Of a stretch of 60,000 nt of DNA, positions 20,101 through 32,199 are shown in pieces; positions within the stretch are counted from its first letter, which is position 1; the number at the start of each line of letters is the position of its first letter. Both the position numbers and the translations under genes were made by a program. Source of the DNA: Acanthaster planci (lineage: Eukaryota > Echinodermata > Asteroidea > Valvatida > Acanthasteridae); assembly GCF_001949145.1 (NCBI RefSeq), contig NW_019091573.1, positions 183,450 to 243,449 of the forward strand, written 5' to 3'. Under the pieces are notes generated by a model that worked only from the letters and a program-made list of their open reading frames with translations, searched no databases and was not told the origin of the DNA.

Positions 20101-22540
20101 GAATAGAAGTTTGGAATTGTTGTCCAGCATACAGTACATGTACGTGCAAATGACAGTGATAATGCAGTAGATGGTACATGTACATGCATTAGGATGAGGT
20201 TTCCTCTCAATTATAGTTGTTAGATGGTACAAAACCAATCTTCTCTTTTCTCTTTAGACCTCAGATTGTGCTAAAATACTTGGAACTGCAGACTTTCTAG
20301 TCATTTGAAATGTATACACGTAGGGCATGCTTGTGGGGACTTCGCATATATCCATCTGCGTACGTGTGGTTGCCACGTCGTTTGAAAAGAGATGACCTTT
20401 TTACGCCCTCCTATCCCATCAAGCCTTTGAAGTTCTAGTGAAAGACCCAATTTGTGGGATCACCCCCGGCATTATATCTATCGGTCCGAACAACTTTGGT
20501 TGTTCTTATCACTAACACCCAGTTCAGTGCCAAGACCTTTTTTTAATTTGTTAAGAAGTTGACCCCTTTCTGTTCCGTTGTTGGAAGGCACCCTAGGTGT
20601 GAAGGATGTTTCTGAAAATGGACTGGGGGCAAATGTTACATTGTCCTGCGGGAATCAATGGTTTTTCTATTTTTTTTAATAGGAGGAAATTCAATCGGGG
20701 TGGGGGGGAGGTACATGCTTTATTATTTGTCCAGATCATTCCCCATCACAGGTGTGCATTAGACCTGCTAAAGTCAAGCTTTCCAAAAGGGGAGGGGAGC
20801 ATGATCTAGGATTTTCAACGGGGAAGGGGGGGGTTGAACTAAAGTAGCAATGGTTAAATGCCTGCGAGCGTGTAGCACGAAGCCCTTACAGTGTGGGGTC
20901 CAGGGCCCACTTAAGGTATTATTGGATCGGATTCCAGGTGCTCTGTGGTATAATTTCAGGCAGTATAGCCCCTCTTTTTTCTTGACCCCCCTTTTCCTTT
21001 TAAAATTTTATCTATTCTTTGGTGAAAGAGGGGAGGGGAGTGTGTATTCCCCATGCCCCCTGGATCCGCCCCAGATTATGATGAAGATATTTCTTCATGC
21101 ATTGTCAAGACCCAGGTCACCAGTATTTGATATAGTGATGGTAACACGATTTTAGATGGACGCTGTACAGTGTTTGTGACTCAGTGATGATGATGTCCAA
21201 AACCAGACCCTAAGGACTTTCGCAGACCCACAGTTTGTCTAGGGCTTATGATTTTTGATAACGAGTCAAGATAGTATTATGCCACGGGCTGTAAATACAG
21301 AGAATTGGGGGTTGCAGAATCAGGATAAGCTGTGCAGCATGTCTTGAGCTTGAGTCAGTACCCCATTGATGAAAGTGTTAAAGGAACTGTGCAGTTTATT
21401 ACACTATCCATCCCACTCAATCAAACTTTTGTGGAGGATTCAAGTCTGTCAAGTAGGAACTAGAATTCTCGTAGTTTTCCTGTTTGTTTTAAGTTTGAAT
21501 TCATGTGTAGTCTTCTCACAGTACCGCCGTACTGGTACTGTAGTTCTGAAAGTTTTTAAAACAGTGTCACGTTTTTGTTGTGCAACTTTCTTCACTATTT
21601 TTCATCTAGTGACAAGTTTTGCTTTGTGATTCATTAGGTAAATACCACACTAAACTACAATAAAATGGCCTGATATTGCACTTTCCAATGCAGAAAATTT
21701 ATAGTCTTATTTATTCATTTGTCCCTTTGTGAAAATATAAATTGAGGTGAATTGTGTCGCCAACTTGCTTCAACCATGGCATGCTCCAAATGTGGAATTG
21801 TTACATTTGCATGTAAACAGTAAGTCCAGCATTGAAGTTGTCCCAGTGTGAAAATGAAAAAAAAGCGGGGTGAATTTCGCTTTTCTGTGCTTAACATGCA
21901 ACCTGTGTAGAGCACAATTTGTCCCATCATGAAAATAAAAATTTGGTTTACATGAATTTTGCGCAGTGGAGATTAGTGTATTCAGCTGATCTCAATAGAT
22001 TCTGTCAGAAATTTGACTTCAACAGATTATCCCCATCAGATAACCTGGCGGAGTTCTATCAAAAACAGAATAAGAGAAGTGTTGATTTTGAATCGAATTT
22101 CTCATTTCTTTAAAACGATAACAAATTCACGAGCAAGACGGTGATGTCATGCATTACATGAATGAGGCAGAAGCTTCAGTGTTACAAGCTGGTTCTGCAG
22201 CAGATTTCCCCCAAATCTGTTGTTGTTTTTATTCTGTTCGGAGGAAGAATTCAAAACACAAATGTCTCCAGTTAGTTGTATTTGTATCAGTATTTTAAGA
22301 CAGACCTTCAGATAATCCATAGCTTGTAAATTGTGTCTGAAGTATTCTGGAATAAGCATGGACATCAGTTGTAAAAAATGTGCTCTGCAATTACATCAAC
22401 CCAACATTCATGGCCATGGGCTTTTCTTCTGGTGTACTGTGCATGAACCTGTCGATGGAGCAAAAACTTAACTTCTTGGTCCCTTTATTTAATGAGGTTA
22501 CCCTACAGTGCATGGACCATTGAAGAAGTTAAATTGGCCA

Positions 22541-22950
22541 GGGCTGGGGGGTGACGTGTTGGGAGGGGGTCACCCTGTCTCTTCTGAATAGGGGAGACGG
22601 ATTAGGGGTGAGACGCAGCAGAGATGCTTGAATGGTTGTTCAAGGAGGGTGTAGTAGCGGCAATTAGTCTAGATCTAGGGGGGTGATGACTTTGCCGAAA
22701 TGTGGTAGAGGCCCAGTGAGTATGCATGTGTCTGTGTGTGTTGATCGTGGAATGTCGCTGATGTGCAGCTGACAGGAAGAAAGACCAGAAATGAGGGACT
22801 CTGCTGGGAATTACTGAGCGATGAGCAGAGTTGGGGAGTATCCGTCAGGGATGGAAACGCAGCTCTTGAGTGAGCGGAGCATTACGTCGAGATAAACTGG
22901 AGTGACGCAAGTGGGGCAGCAAGGATACTAATGATGGATAATTTGGATGC
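22541..22950 (+). promoter_or_regulatory. G-rich region upstream of the Ig gene, possible promoter or leader
   Basis: The plus strand is clearly G-rich compared with its flanks. G runs at 22541-22569 (GGGCTGGGGGG, then GGGAGGGGG) could form a quadruplex with one long loop. It lies 1.2 kb before the possible leader exon at 24106. The promoter idea is based on position and composition only; no TATA or initiator element was recognised. Confidence 0.22.
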
Positions 22951-24105
22951 CGTACATTGTACATACATGCAGTGTTGCAGCCAAGGCCATACCGTGGGGG
23001 AGATTTTTATTTTGAAATTTGGATTGTAATATGAGGCTTTCCTGTGCCCCTACCCTAAACAACATAGACACGTACATACATATATTTGGAAGACTGTCGC
23101 TTGTCTTCAGATGCATGTTATGAAGGAAAGTGGGGATAAATGAGAAAAATTATGTTTTAGTTGAGGACGCGGATCCAAGAGTCTTCATATGTGGCAAATG
23201 CATTCAAAGCCAGTGGAAACTGTTGACAAAATGTTGAATCATGAACTTAAGAACAATATGGAATCCTTAATTTACACCGTGAACAAATGTGTGTGCAGTG
23301 GTTGGCGCTGGGCTTTGTTATCGTGGTGCTTGTATTTATGAAGACATTTTGAATTTCCATTTTTAACTTTGTCTACTTCTTTGTGGAATTATGCGCTCTT
23401 TATTTGGAACTTATGCAGTATTACGTCTTCTTTACAGAGGACTTCTTGTTTTTGAAGTGCTATGCTTGCATGCGGTGTACTGTTTATTACGGCCATTCAT
23501 CACTTAGTACCACTCACTGGCAGCTAATAATGAGCTCTTCCTTGAGAATGTCCAAGGTCACTTGTGTGTATCTTAGATAAAAAGGATTGTTTTCGCTCAA
23601 GGCAACCATTGACTGTTCTGTAGAAGTGTGAAGTGGCTGGCAGTCCAGGCAGAATCCAATTAACAAGTGCATGTAATTGGACACCGGTAGCAGTTCACCA
23701 AAAGGTTATGATCAGAACACAAATTGTTGAACAGCTTTGCTGATCAGCAAGCCGATACTGTACGGGTACATGTAGTTCTACTATGAACATTTACTTTAAT
23801 GCACAAATTTATCATTTGATTTGTGCTTAGTACTTCAGTAGTGCTACTCTCGCTTGTTAATTTGAGTCTAAAGAGGTGTATACATGTTGCATTGACCCCA
23901 GGTTGTCAACTTGTTAATAATGAAGGCACAGTTGAAGCAACCAAACGGAGCATGAATATTAATCACTTATGCAAATTAAGTGTGGCAAGTGACTCTGATT
24001 GGACAGAAGTGGGTTGGCTTGGCTCAAGCCACATTGGGTTGTTTCATGGAATGCAGTGCTTCACACATTGAAGATAAGGTATTCATTCTTTTGTGTTTCA
24101 TGCAG
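22951..24105. other. No recognised gene
   Basis: Unique-looking DNA between the G-rich region and the possible leader exon. It includes ATGCAAAT-like octamer words near 23968. Confidence 0.4.
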
Positions 24106-24217
24106 ATATAGTAACAAGAAGCCTAAGAACATGTGTGCATCCTGACCTGTGACTGAGCATGAAACTTTAGATGGACCAAGTTTGACGACACCTGTTGATA
24201 CTCTGTGTGCACATTAG
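24106..24217 (+). other. Possible untranslated 5' exon of the Ig-superfamily gene
   Basis: A 112-base segment is preceded by a pyrimidine-rich tract ending in TTTCATGCAG and followed by a strong donor, AG|GTGAGT at 24218. No long open frame crosses it, so it would be 5' UTR. It lies 1.3 kb upstream of the acceptor (TTAATTGCAG, ending 25503) that opens the start-codon exon, which makes it a reasonable leader exon for that gene. The call rests only on splice-site strength and position. A chance pair of splice-like sites is the alternative. Transcript reads would decide. Confidence 0.3.
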
Positions 24218-24278
24218 GTGAGTAACAAAAATGTAATTTGCAAGGATGAGCCAAGAAATTACATGTACACCTGGTGAA

Positions 24279-24345
24279 GATTGGAAGCTGAGCTGGTAGA
24301 GTGCTGGCATGGTATCCCAGAGGCCACAGGTTGAAATCTTAATTA
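24279..24345 (+). repeat. tRNA-derived SINE fragment
   Basis: Shows a good A box, AGCTGAGCTGGTAGAGTG (24286-24303), then TGGCATGGTATCCCAGAGG in the place of the anticodon arm, and a mutated B box, GGTTGAAATCTT (24329-24340). The whole has tRNA length but cannot fold as a working tRNA. Such GGTAGAGNGCTGGCATGGTATCCCAGAGG heads are common in invertebrate SINEs. Confidence 0.65.
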
Positions 24346-24779
24346 AGTCAATTTTTTCTGTTCATTGTCATTGCTATGATCATCATGAGCACCAAGTCTG
24401 TTTCCTTGTGGCTTATTGAACAAAAATTTTCTTTCCTTTTATTTTAATTCACAGCACTGGTATATGTTTGGTTTGTTAAAAACGTAAATTATTTGTAGTA
24501 GAAATATTTTGTTTCACTGGATAGAAAATGTGATATACTCAAGAATGATCAATCAGTTATTCCATAGGCTGAAAAATTAGCACTTGCTGTTGTATTTTTT
24601 AATGAAAATTAATTTCTTAAATTAAGAGCACATTTCATTTTGCCCAAAATCATTTAAACATTCAAAGTTGCTCGCTAATTTTTAGAAACATTTTACAAGT
24701 ATTACATGTACTTTGTTGTGACAACATTGTATTATAAATGCATATTTATGGACGGCCCGCTGAGATCTTTGAGCATACC

Positions 24780-24849
24780 TTAACCCTAACTCCGAATGGT
24801 GTATGTAAAATCGTATTGAAATTGGAGGATTTGGGACTGTTAGGGTTAA
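24780..24849. mobile_element. Miniature TTAA-bounded inverted-repeat element (70 bases)
   Basis: Starts TTAACCCTAAC and ends GTTAGGGTTAA, perfect 11-base inverted ends. The right half (GGATTTGGGACTGTTAGGG) resembles that of the second copy at 52791. TTAA at both ends followed by CCCTA matches the piggyBac pattern of TTAA target duplication and C-rich termini, though the element is very short. Confidence 0.5.
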
Positions 24850-25503
24850 TCAAAAACCTTTCAGACTAATTTAATTCCCATTTTCTAAACTTATTATTTC
24901 TGATAAAAGACAGATTTTCAGATAATCATGTTCAAGGTATTTTTAAGTTTGTATGCTCTTGTTTCTCTGGAGTTCCTTGATATAGATTGTGGCCTGCAAA
25001 ACGGTATTGCAGAGTTTGAACAAAAAATCCCTGTAATTCATTATACTCTCTTTTTGGTCAGATACATGTAGAAATATTCCCTTCCCCTGACAATTTTGAA
25101 TTGAACTTTGATTCCAATCTGAAGCTCACTTCCGACAATTTCATAAAATGTGATATCTCATTTTAGGTCCCATTAACTCATTAACTGTCAACTTTGAGTA
25201 TACTTGTAGGAAGTGAAAGGCTATTGTGATGTAAATTGAATACACTGGCATCACCAAAGGACACAACAAATACGCTGCTGGTAATACTGAGGACATACAT
25301 GTATATATGTAAAATGCTCACGTTCAAATAGACACCTGAAAGGAACCTATTAAATAAGCATTCATGCGTACAACGCTTCGCAAATGAGAATGCCCCGTTG
25401 AAATTGTGCACAGCCGTCAATATGTTAAATTGTGTGAGTATGCTTTAATTTTTCATGTTTGCACTTGCTGTAAGTTTGATTCTTATCTTGTCATTAATTG
25501 CAG

Positions 25504-25636
25504 CAATTCATAAGAAATCTTCCTAGTGAGGTAACAGCCAGATACAGATAAACATCAGTGATGGCATCGTCAGAAAAGAGGTTCCTGAAAGTTGTATTGT
25601 TGGTTGTTTGCATCGGGGTCGGTCATGCTGAAATTG
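25504..25636 (+). CDS. Ig-superfamily receptor, exon with start codon and signal peptide
   Basis: The coding part starts at ATG 25561 and runs to 25636 (25 codons plus one base); 25504-25560 would be 5' UTR behind the acceptor TTAATTGCAG. The start has a purine at -3 and G at +4, and an in-frame TAA at 25549 lies just upstream, so no earlier start exists in this exon. The peptide is a classic secretory signal: basic K6, R7 and K10, a hydrophobic core at residues 11-20 (VVLLVVCIGV), and a G-H-A site predicting cleavage after A23. The exon ends at the donor G|GTAAGA in phase 1, and the next recognisable coding exon (34342) starts in the matching phase. This exon targets the product to the secretory pathway as the N-terminus of a cell-surface or secreted protein. 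Confidence in the signal peptide is high; linkage to the Ig exons 8.7 kb away is inferred from strand, phase and order. Confidence 0.82.
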
Positions 25637-28600
25637 GTAAGATTTCATTGATTGTGGGTTTCCTATTAGTAGGAAGCCTGACGGCCAGTAAACTCAGCTT
25701 CTTCTTAAACCAACATGCCCATGATTCATTAGAAATTGGTTGCAGCTTTATGCCCTAAATATTTAAGCCTAAAACACCCAGGGATTACACGGATCTACAG
25801 GCATTAAAAAAGGGAAACAGATTGGTGCATTGATAAAGGTGGGATCAATGAGCTTCTCGTAGATCCCTGAGAGTTAACACATATCCTCAGGAGTCTGGGA
25901 ACTGGTCAACCCCAGAGGAAATATTTTAACTTCATTTAGCTGATGCCAGCTGTCGTTCACAGTTTGCCAGCTATATTGTACCCCCTGCATTTTTTTTCAA
26001 GAGGGAGTTCATTAGCCTATTATTAGTTTATTAGCCTATCATATCTGTGCTTTCATGTCATCCAATTACACAGTTCCTCTCATAATTTCGTTATTGTGTG
26101 TGATGCTGTTAACAGACAATTGTGACCAAAATGCTCAATTGGGCAGTGAAATTCTTGAAAAAAAGAGTCCAAGCGTTCACTGAATTTGGAGGATTTATTT
26201 CAAGAATTTTTTTCATAATGATGTTGTTCTCTTCTGCAATTCAAAAATCATTTCCACCCAGAAATACATGTAATAAGGTCAATTTCTGAGTACATCCAAA
26301 TGAACTGCAGTGCATGTTTGAAGTCAGTAAGAAAAACTGTGGAAATGAAATTGTTAAAGTAGTAATTCAAGTTTCATGTACCGCATGAATGTAAAAATGA
26401 AAGCATCATTGATTTTCTAATGAAAATGTCATTCTGGCGTACAGTTTGGTCTCCTCTGCATTGTCTAGGTTATGTTTTGAAATTATAAAGGAAAAGTTCT
26501 TTCCGAAAGCCGACTCCAAGAATTCCAGCCTTGCTTGGCCACGAACGCCACCTGCCAAACAGCAAATTCTCGGTTTGTGGCCCAGCGTGCCCAGCATGCT
26601 TTGAATTACACGGTGAAAAGGATGATTGTTCGGTGGCATACGGCTCTACTCAAGCTTCCACATTCCCGTTGCCTCTTTTCAAAGTGGGGACTATTGTGAA
26701 GCTGGTGATTATGATGCGAATTCGGTCTTTTCATTTCTGGGCTACACACAAAGACCAATTACCATATACACAAGAGCCAGGGTCTGCCTTCTTTCACCGT
26801 GTTTGCTCGAGCGTGGGCCGAGAACAATAACTGAAAAGCGGGCTGAGGATCTCAATTTTTATGGCGTGTCTTAACGCATCCCGGCGTGAAGGGGTTAAAG
26901 ACAGACCACTGGAAATTTCCAACTGACAGTTTTGAAGGTAGTGTCAAAGACAAGTTCAGAACATGAGCTTCTCACAAACTCGCACAAAAGTCAATTTCCC
27001 CATAGTAGAGTTGCACGTACATGCATATTCTGACAACAAACATCTTACTAAAGAGGAATCACTGTTCAGTACACCGATACAGGGTTCAGGTAGTTAGGAA
27101 GTTCCCTCCCTTTTTGCAAGGTATTTTTTTACGAGCTCACCAAGCAACAAAACAAGCAGAGTTTATCCAGTCTGTAACAGTCTGTTTTTGCATATGTCTT
27201 TGTCGACTTATCCGAGGAAGCACCATTACTGCCATGCCATGTACCTGTATCACATTAAAGGGCAGTCTCATGAATTCCTTAATTGGAACTTGCACTTTGC
27301 GAAATCACATCTCACTGGTTGCAATGGAATTTACTGAAATGTGCATGTGAAGAACCTTTGTGAGCATGGGAACATCACAGTAATGTAACCTGATATACAT
27401 GTAGCAGCTTCTCGTTTTGTAGCTGTGAACAAAAGAATAATCTCATTAATATTTTGTGTCCCAGTTGTGGAATTGGTCATCGGCTAATTTTTTACTGGCT
27501 TCCATGCATGCAGCAATGCTTCTGCAGTTGGGTGTTGCCCAAAGACTAACTCTGTCCTCGATTGGTGAGATCTTGACAGAGTTGAAGCTGCTTGTCTTTA
27601 AATTGTAAACATTTAAAAATGTTGACAAATGAACCATGAGGGGGAACGTGCACTCTTTTCGTATGAGCAAAGAAAATTAGCCAAATTGGCTTTGAACCTG
27701 CAAATGAAAAAAACAAGTGAGTTTTTCATTCAGCGTTCAGTTGACAGAGAAGTAGGCTCTGTATTTTTGCTCAGCGAGTACAGGGTCATTGACAGCAGAA
27801 GTGGTTCCTCCCACTTTTGGGGGGGGTCACAGCCCCCCCCCCTTTTGCAGGTCCTATAATGGGACAAGGCTTAATGGATCAGCCTTTTAATGGCTGATAA
27901 CTGATAGTCTCACATCTGGCCCCCCACTTTGAAAATTCTTCTGCGGCAGTTGTACAGGGTACCAACAATTTTTTTCTCTACTGAGGGGATATTGTACACT
28001 GATATTTATGGTTGGCAAGAAGTATGATGGATTAACGTCCCGTCCCAGGAGAATAGAATGCACATATACCCAATGGCTTTGTAAGGAACTGGAGATCAGC
28101 AGCACCCTGATGGGACATGTTAACCTGGACAAACATTTTCTTTACCTGAGCAGTATCAGATGTAAGCATTGATGTACCTACATATATTAAAGTGAAACCA
28201 CATTGAAAGTGAAACTAATTACTAAAAAACTGAGCTACAGCCATCTACTTGGTGCATATTATGAGGAAGTGAAATGCACAAAACCACATTCCAATTTACT
28301 TTCTCTGTATTGTCTTTTATGTCATGTTCAGAGGGTCATTTCATGAGGTTGGGGCACAATTTGTGATGGTGTCCTTGTAACATGGGTAACTTTTACCACC
28401 TGTCATAACCTGTATATGTAGAGTAGGTCATTTACTTTGTAAAAAATAACACACACGTCTGTATTCAGCCTTGCAAGATGTATAAATTGGAATCCACATG
28501 CAGAGAAATAGCTGTTCATTTTTATGGAACCCACGTAACGATGGACACCATCACAAAGTGTGCCCCAACCCCATGGAATAACCCACGAGTGCACATGAAG

Positions 28601-28912
28601 CTACTTACGTGTATGCTTAAGTAGAGCCTGCAACGTTTAATTGAGTTTAGTACAGTGTATGCAAAGTTCATGCACAATACACGTATGTACATGTAGCTCA
28701 TGTTGGGGGTACATCCATGCATCATGCAGTTTTAGAATCTGTCGTGAATGCAGAGGAGGAGTCTCACACACCCTCCCATCTAGAACCTGTTATGGGAGAT
28801 ACCTTTCCCGTTACCCCGTTTTATGCTCTGAACTGGTTATTTAATGCCTTTGAAGACAGAATTATCATTGAAAATAAATGCTCTGCTCATGTACCTTCAA
28901 CAAATACATGGG

Positions 28913-29058
28913 GCCCGTTTGTTTTACACGGATCTGGATCGCGATTGGTGATCCCAGAGCTGATTCGCGCTATGTACATGTATTAGGCAGGATCTGGTGT
29001 CAACGAACCAATGACAGATCACTGATCGCAATCCAGATATGCATGAAACAAACAAGCC
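28913..29058. mobile_element. Foldback element in intron 1 (146 bases)
   Basis: Imperfect inverted arms of about 45 bases. GCCCGTTTGTTTT..ATCTGGATCGCGATTGG on the left pairs with the reverse complement of ATCGCAATCCAGAT..AAACAAACAAGCCG on the right. No coding capacity. Probably a small non-autonomous DNA transposon. Confidence 0.65.
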
Positions 29059-29097
29059 GCTGGTGCCTCCCTTTTTGTAAATGTTGGATCCACCACG

Positions 29098-29410
29098 CAA
29101 TAGGGTCTGCCTTTTTGATGTCACAGTCGTGTTTTTCCACAAGTGGTTGCTAAAACTATGGTTGGCCATCAGTACAAAAGTAAAAGAATAATTAACAAAG
29201 TGTTTAAAATCCCATGCAGCTATCAGAACACCAGATACTAATATACCTGCTACTAAATACCAAATGAAACTACAACCCTATCTAAAATCAATGAGACAAA
29301 TGTCCATTTTGAAGGAAGTGGAGGTAAAATATATAAAAGAACAACCAAAGGGGATATTTCTGCTAACTTTGGCTGCCCATACAAGCTGTAGGCAAAATGA
29401 AAGTGGTAGA
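29098..29410 (+). repeat. Dispersed repeat R1, copy in intron 1
   Basis: Same orientation as the 14862 copy, with matching words through AATCAATGAGACAAATGTCC and TTTGGCTGCCCATACAAGCT. It lies 40 bases after a foldback element (28913-29058). Open frames here are not shared with the other copies. Confidence 0.85.
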
Positions 29411-30624
29411 TCCCAGCTCCTCTGTCTTGTACCAATTTTACATGTGTAATGTGTCTCTAACATGCATTGTGTCATTTTGTGAGAGCTTGCCTTAAGTGAA
29501 TTAAAATAAACCAAAAATCTAAGCCAATAAGAAAAACAAAACAACTGAAATAAAATGAAGATAGGAAACAAAATTAGAATAATATAGAAATACATGTATA
29601 TCCAGAATCGTCTTGGTAACCATCAGGTTATATTGCTTTCACAATGAAACAGTCTTCCGTGCAAAAGCTGACACGCAGTTATTCTCCCCTCCCCAATTCT
29701 GCCTCACTTGCCCCTCCCACATGTCTTGCCACAGTGCCTGTCGGGTGTCCATATTTTTCAGTAGGGATGTGTTGAATGCAGTAGAGTTGCAACGTGTTCA
29801 TCATTGTAACTCGTGTCGGGGCACATCGTGGTGGTGTGCGAAATGGCTTCCTCACTGATAAGGGACCCAAGCAGGCAGTGCTGCATGCCTTTTATCACCT
29901 ACCTCCTGCCAACGTCGCTCGGAGACACAGGCCAGCCTCATGAGGATGTCAACGCAGAAGAGGTTGTGGGTGTTGAAGCAGGACTGGCGTCACGTTTGAT
30001 GGGGTCAGTGGCCAAGGTGGTGACGGATAAAGAAGGATGGTGCTTGATTGGCAAGCGGACACCTGTTAGTCCGTGGGGACAACCCTGCCAAATATGGCAT
30101 GGGTTCATCCTGCTTTGTAAATAAAGATAATTGCCAACATCTTTGCTTTGAACAAGATACAGTCTATGCAAGCTATTTGAAAAAGTCTGATGGTACATTG
30201 ATGAACTTTCTATTAGGTCAGTACTGCTGATGATCATACATTAATTCTGATTTTATGACAGTTGGCGTATTTTGTATAAAATAGCCCAAGCCAGTCAAAC
30301 CTCATTTCTGGGTAGGAGATTCAGAACTTTTTACATGAGTAACTGCAGTCAAATGACAGACGTTACCGTGTAAACTTAATTCTGCAGTCTAATTTTGTAT
30401 GTTTGGCCGAGGGACTAAATTGTGAAGCCTATCCTGAGTCTTCATCAAAGGCATGTAGCATATTCATGTGCACATCTCGTGCTTTAATTTTTCTCATACA
30501 TGTGTGTTTACATACACAAAATGTTTGGCACTGTAGTGAGTTAAATTTGATCGTTTGGACAGAGAGGCCTTTCTGATATGATCATATTGGTCAGGAGCAG
30601 AAACCCAATACGTACATGTATGTT

Positions 30625-30695
30625 GGCCGAGAGGGATTCGAACCTTGGTCCCAGAGTTAGCAGGGGAGGACAGTACCATCACTGCCAGCTTCATT
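30625..30695 (-). repeat. tRNA-derived SINE fragment, minus strand
   Basis: The minus strand reads AGCTGGCAGTGATGGTACTG (A-box region), then CTCTGGGACCAAGGTTCGAA with B box GGTTCGAATCCC (30633-30644 on the plus strand). The arrangement matches a SINE head and not a functional tRNA. Confidence 0.6.
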
Positions 30696-31701
30696 CCCTC
30701 ACTTGCCAATGCAAAAATAGATCGCAGTATTGACAATATCCGGCAGACAAAACAAATGTATAGTTGGAAGTAGAATTTAGTTTCCCAGTGCTTATTTGAG
30801 AGCATGTTACAGTATGGGATACATGATGTGACTGGGTTTTACTGATTCCTCAATGTTTTATATTCACTGAGCTTAAATATAAAAAAAATGGTATTACAAG
30901 GTTACAGTAGCTTCTTATTGATATGGGGGTAGGGCGACATAAAAATACACATACATGTGATCCCTTTCTCCATTTTTCCCAACAACCACTTATTGGATGT
31001 TTCGAGAAGAGAAACTACATTTCACAACCTTGATCCCATCACATAAATCAGCTTTCGATCTAGTTTGTGGCAACTTGTTATGTGGGCATTCTTAATAAAT
31101 GTTGACACGGACTTTCAGACCAAGGCTAGCTGAAAATCCTGGGTGTCTGGTGCTGGATTTAGCCACTGACCCCCACTGTTCGGACCGATTTCCTGCATCA
31201 GTTGTTCAGTGCGGTCATCATCAATGCCAACAGATTGCCCAACAATGTTGCCGGAAGGCGCCTGTCTTTCTGTCAAGTCATGTGCTGTCAATCCTGCAAC
31301 TGACCAGTGCAATTCATTAGATGTGAATGTCAGCTGAGAGATATTCCAGTACAAAACAAAACAGGAAATGTACAGTTTTCCTCTGATTTTATTTTAAATG
31401 AAAATTTTCCTTCAGTACGGAAACATGCTTAGAGAAGTAGAAAATATAAAATTTGATTGAAGCATTATGTTTGGAAATTGAAAACAATGATGTCTTTTGG
31501 TTGGAATTTAGGGAATTCTCTGTCTTTATCAATTTTGTACAGATGACTAATGCCAATTAATTAACAAACTGCATGTACATATACATTCCTAATTATTTGT
31601 AAATTAAAGTGAAACACTGTGTATCTTTTACCAGTGCCGTACATGTAGAAAGCAACCATAACATCAGACTTGTGTTAAACAAATCCAGATCAGTCAACCA
31701 A

Positions 31702-31778
31702 CTGACCTTTCTTGATCAGTGAACACTTCAGACTGACCTACATCTTGATCAGTGGACACTTCAAACTGACCTATCTTG
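31702..31778. repeat. Short tandem repeat, 2.4 units of about 32 bases
   Basis: Units beginning CTGACC at 31702, 31733 and 31766 share TCTTGATCAGTGNACACTTC. Confidence 0.85.
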
Positions 31779-32183
31779 TGCACTAAAACTATGCACAATA
31801 TAAAACTTTGAGGTACAGTGTACATTGATGTCAAAGCAATCATGCACCACTTTGTGCACAGAGACATCAATGACATAGACCTCTGTACTGAAGAGGTTAC
31901 ATTACATGTACATGTATGTTTACGGATGTGCTTTCCTGTGGTGCTTTGTGGACGGTGGTCATCCACCGGCATCATTGGAAAGTGCACACAAGACAAAGTG
32001 TGACATCACCAATACTTATGTCACACAGTGCTTTCAACTAATTTAACATACATGTACATTTTACATTATTCCCTCAGTATCATGTGCTACATATACTGTA
32101 TACATCTTGGCACTTATGACATCTTGCAAAACTTGGAATGAATAATTCACTTTTTAGCCATACAGGTGGCTGACACACCACTC

Positions 32184-32199
32184 CCAATAGGTGGCGCTC
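32184..32199 (+). promoter_or_regulatory. CTCF-like motif in intron 1
   Basis: CCAATAGGTGGCGCTC closely follows the bilaterian CTCF core (CCANNAGRKGGCRCT). Binding is not shown by the motif alone. Confidence 0.3.

Larger units (their letters stand above)
15373..22540. other. Long region without a recognised gene
   Basis: Contains the ACATGT arrays at 16324 and 17119, a smaller one at about 18140-18185, and G-rich segments near 20695-20715 and 20825. All open frames are short, with no motif I can name. A tandem word GCTGCTTCTCTTCTCTAGAG near 18750 is not extended. I see no exon with good boundaries. Confidence 0.45.

Noticed and set aside
29690-30124. GC-richer stretch with open frames on both strands in intron 1
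   Set aside because: The frame at 29813-30124 has no recognisable family and no clear splice sites that fit the Ig gene. I kept it only as a note under intron 1.
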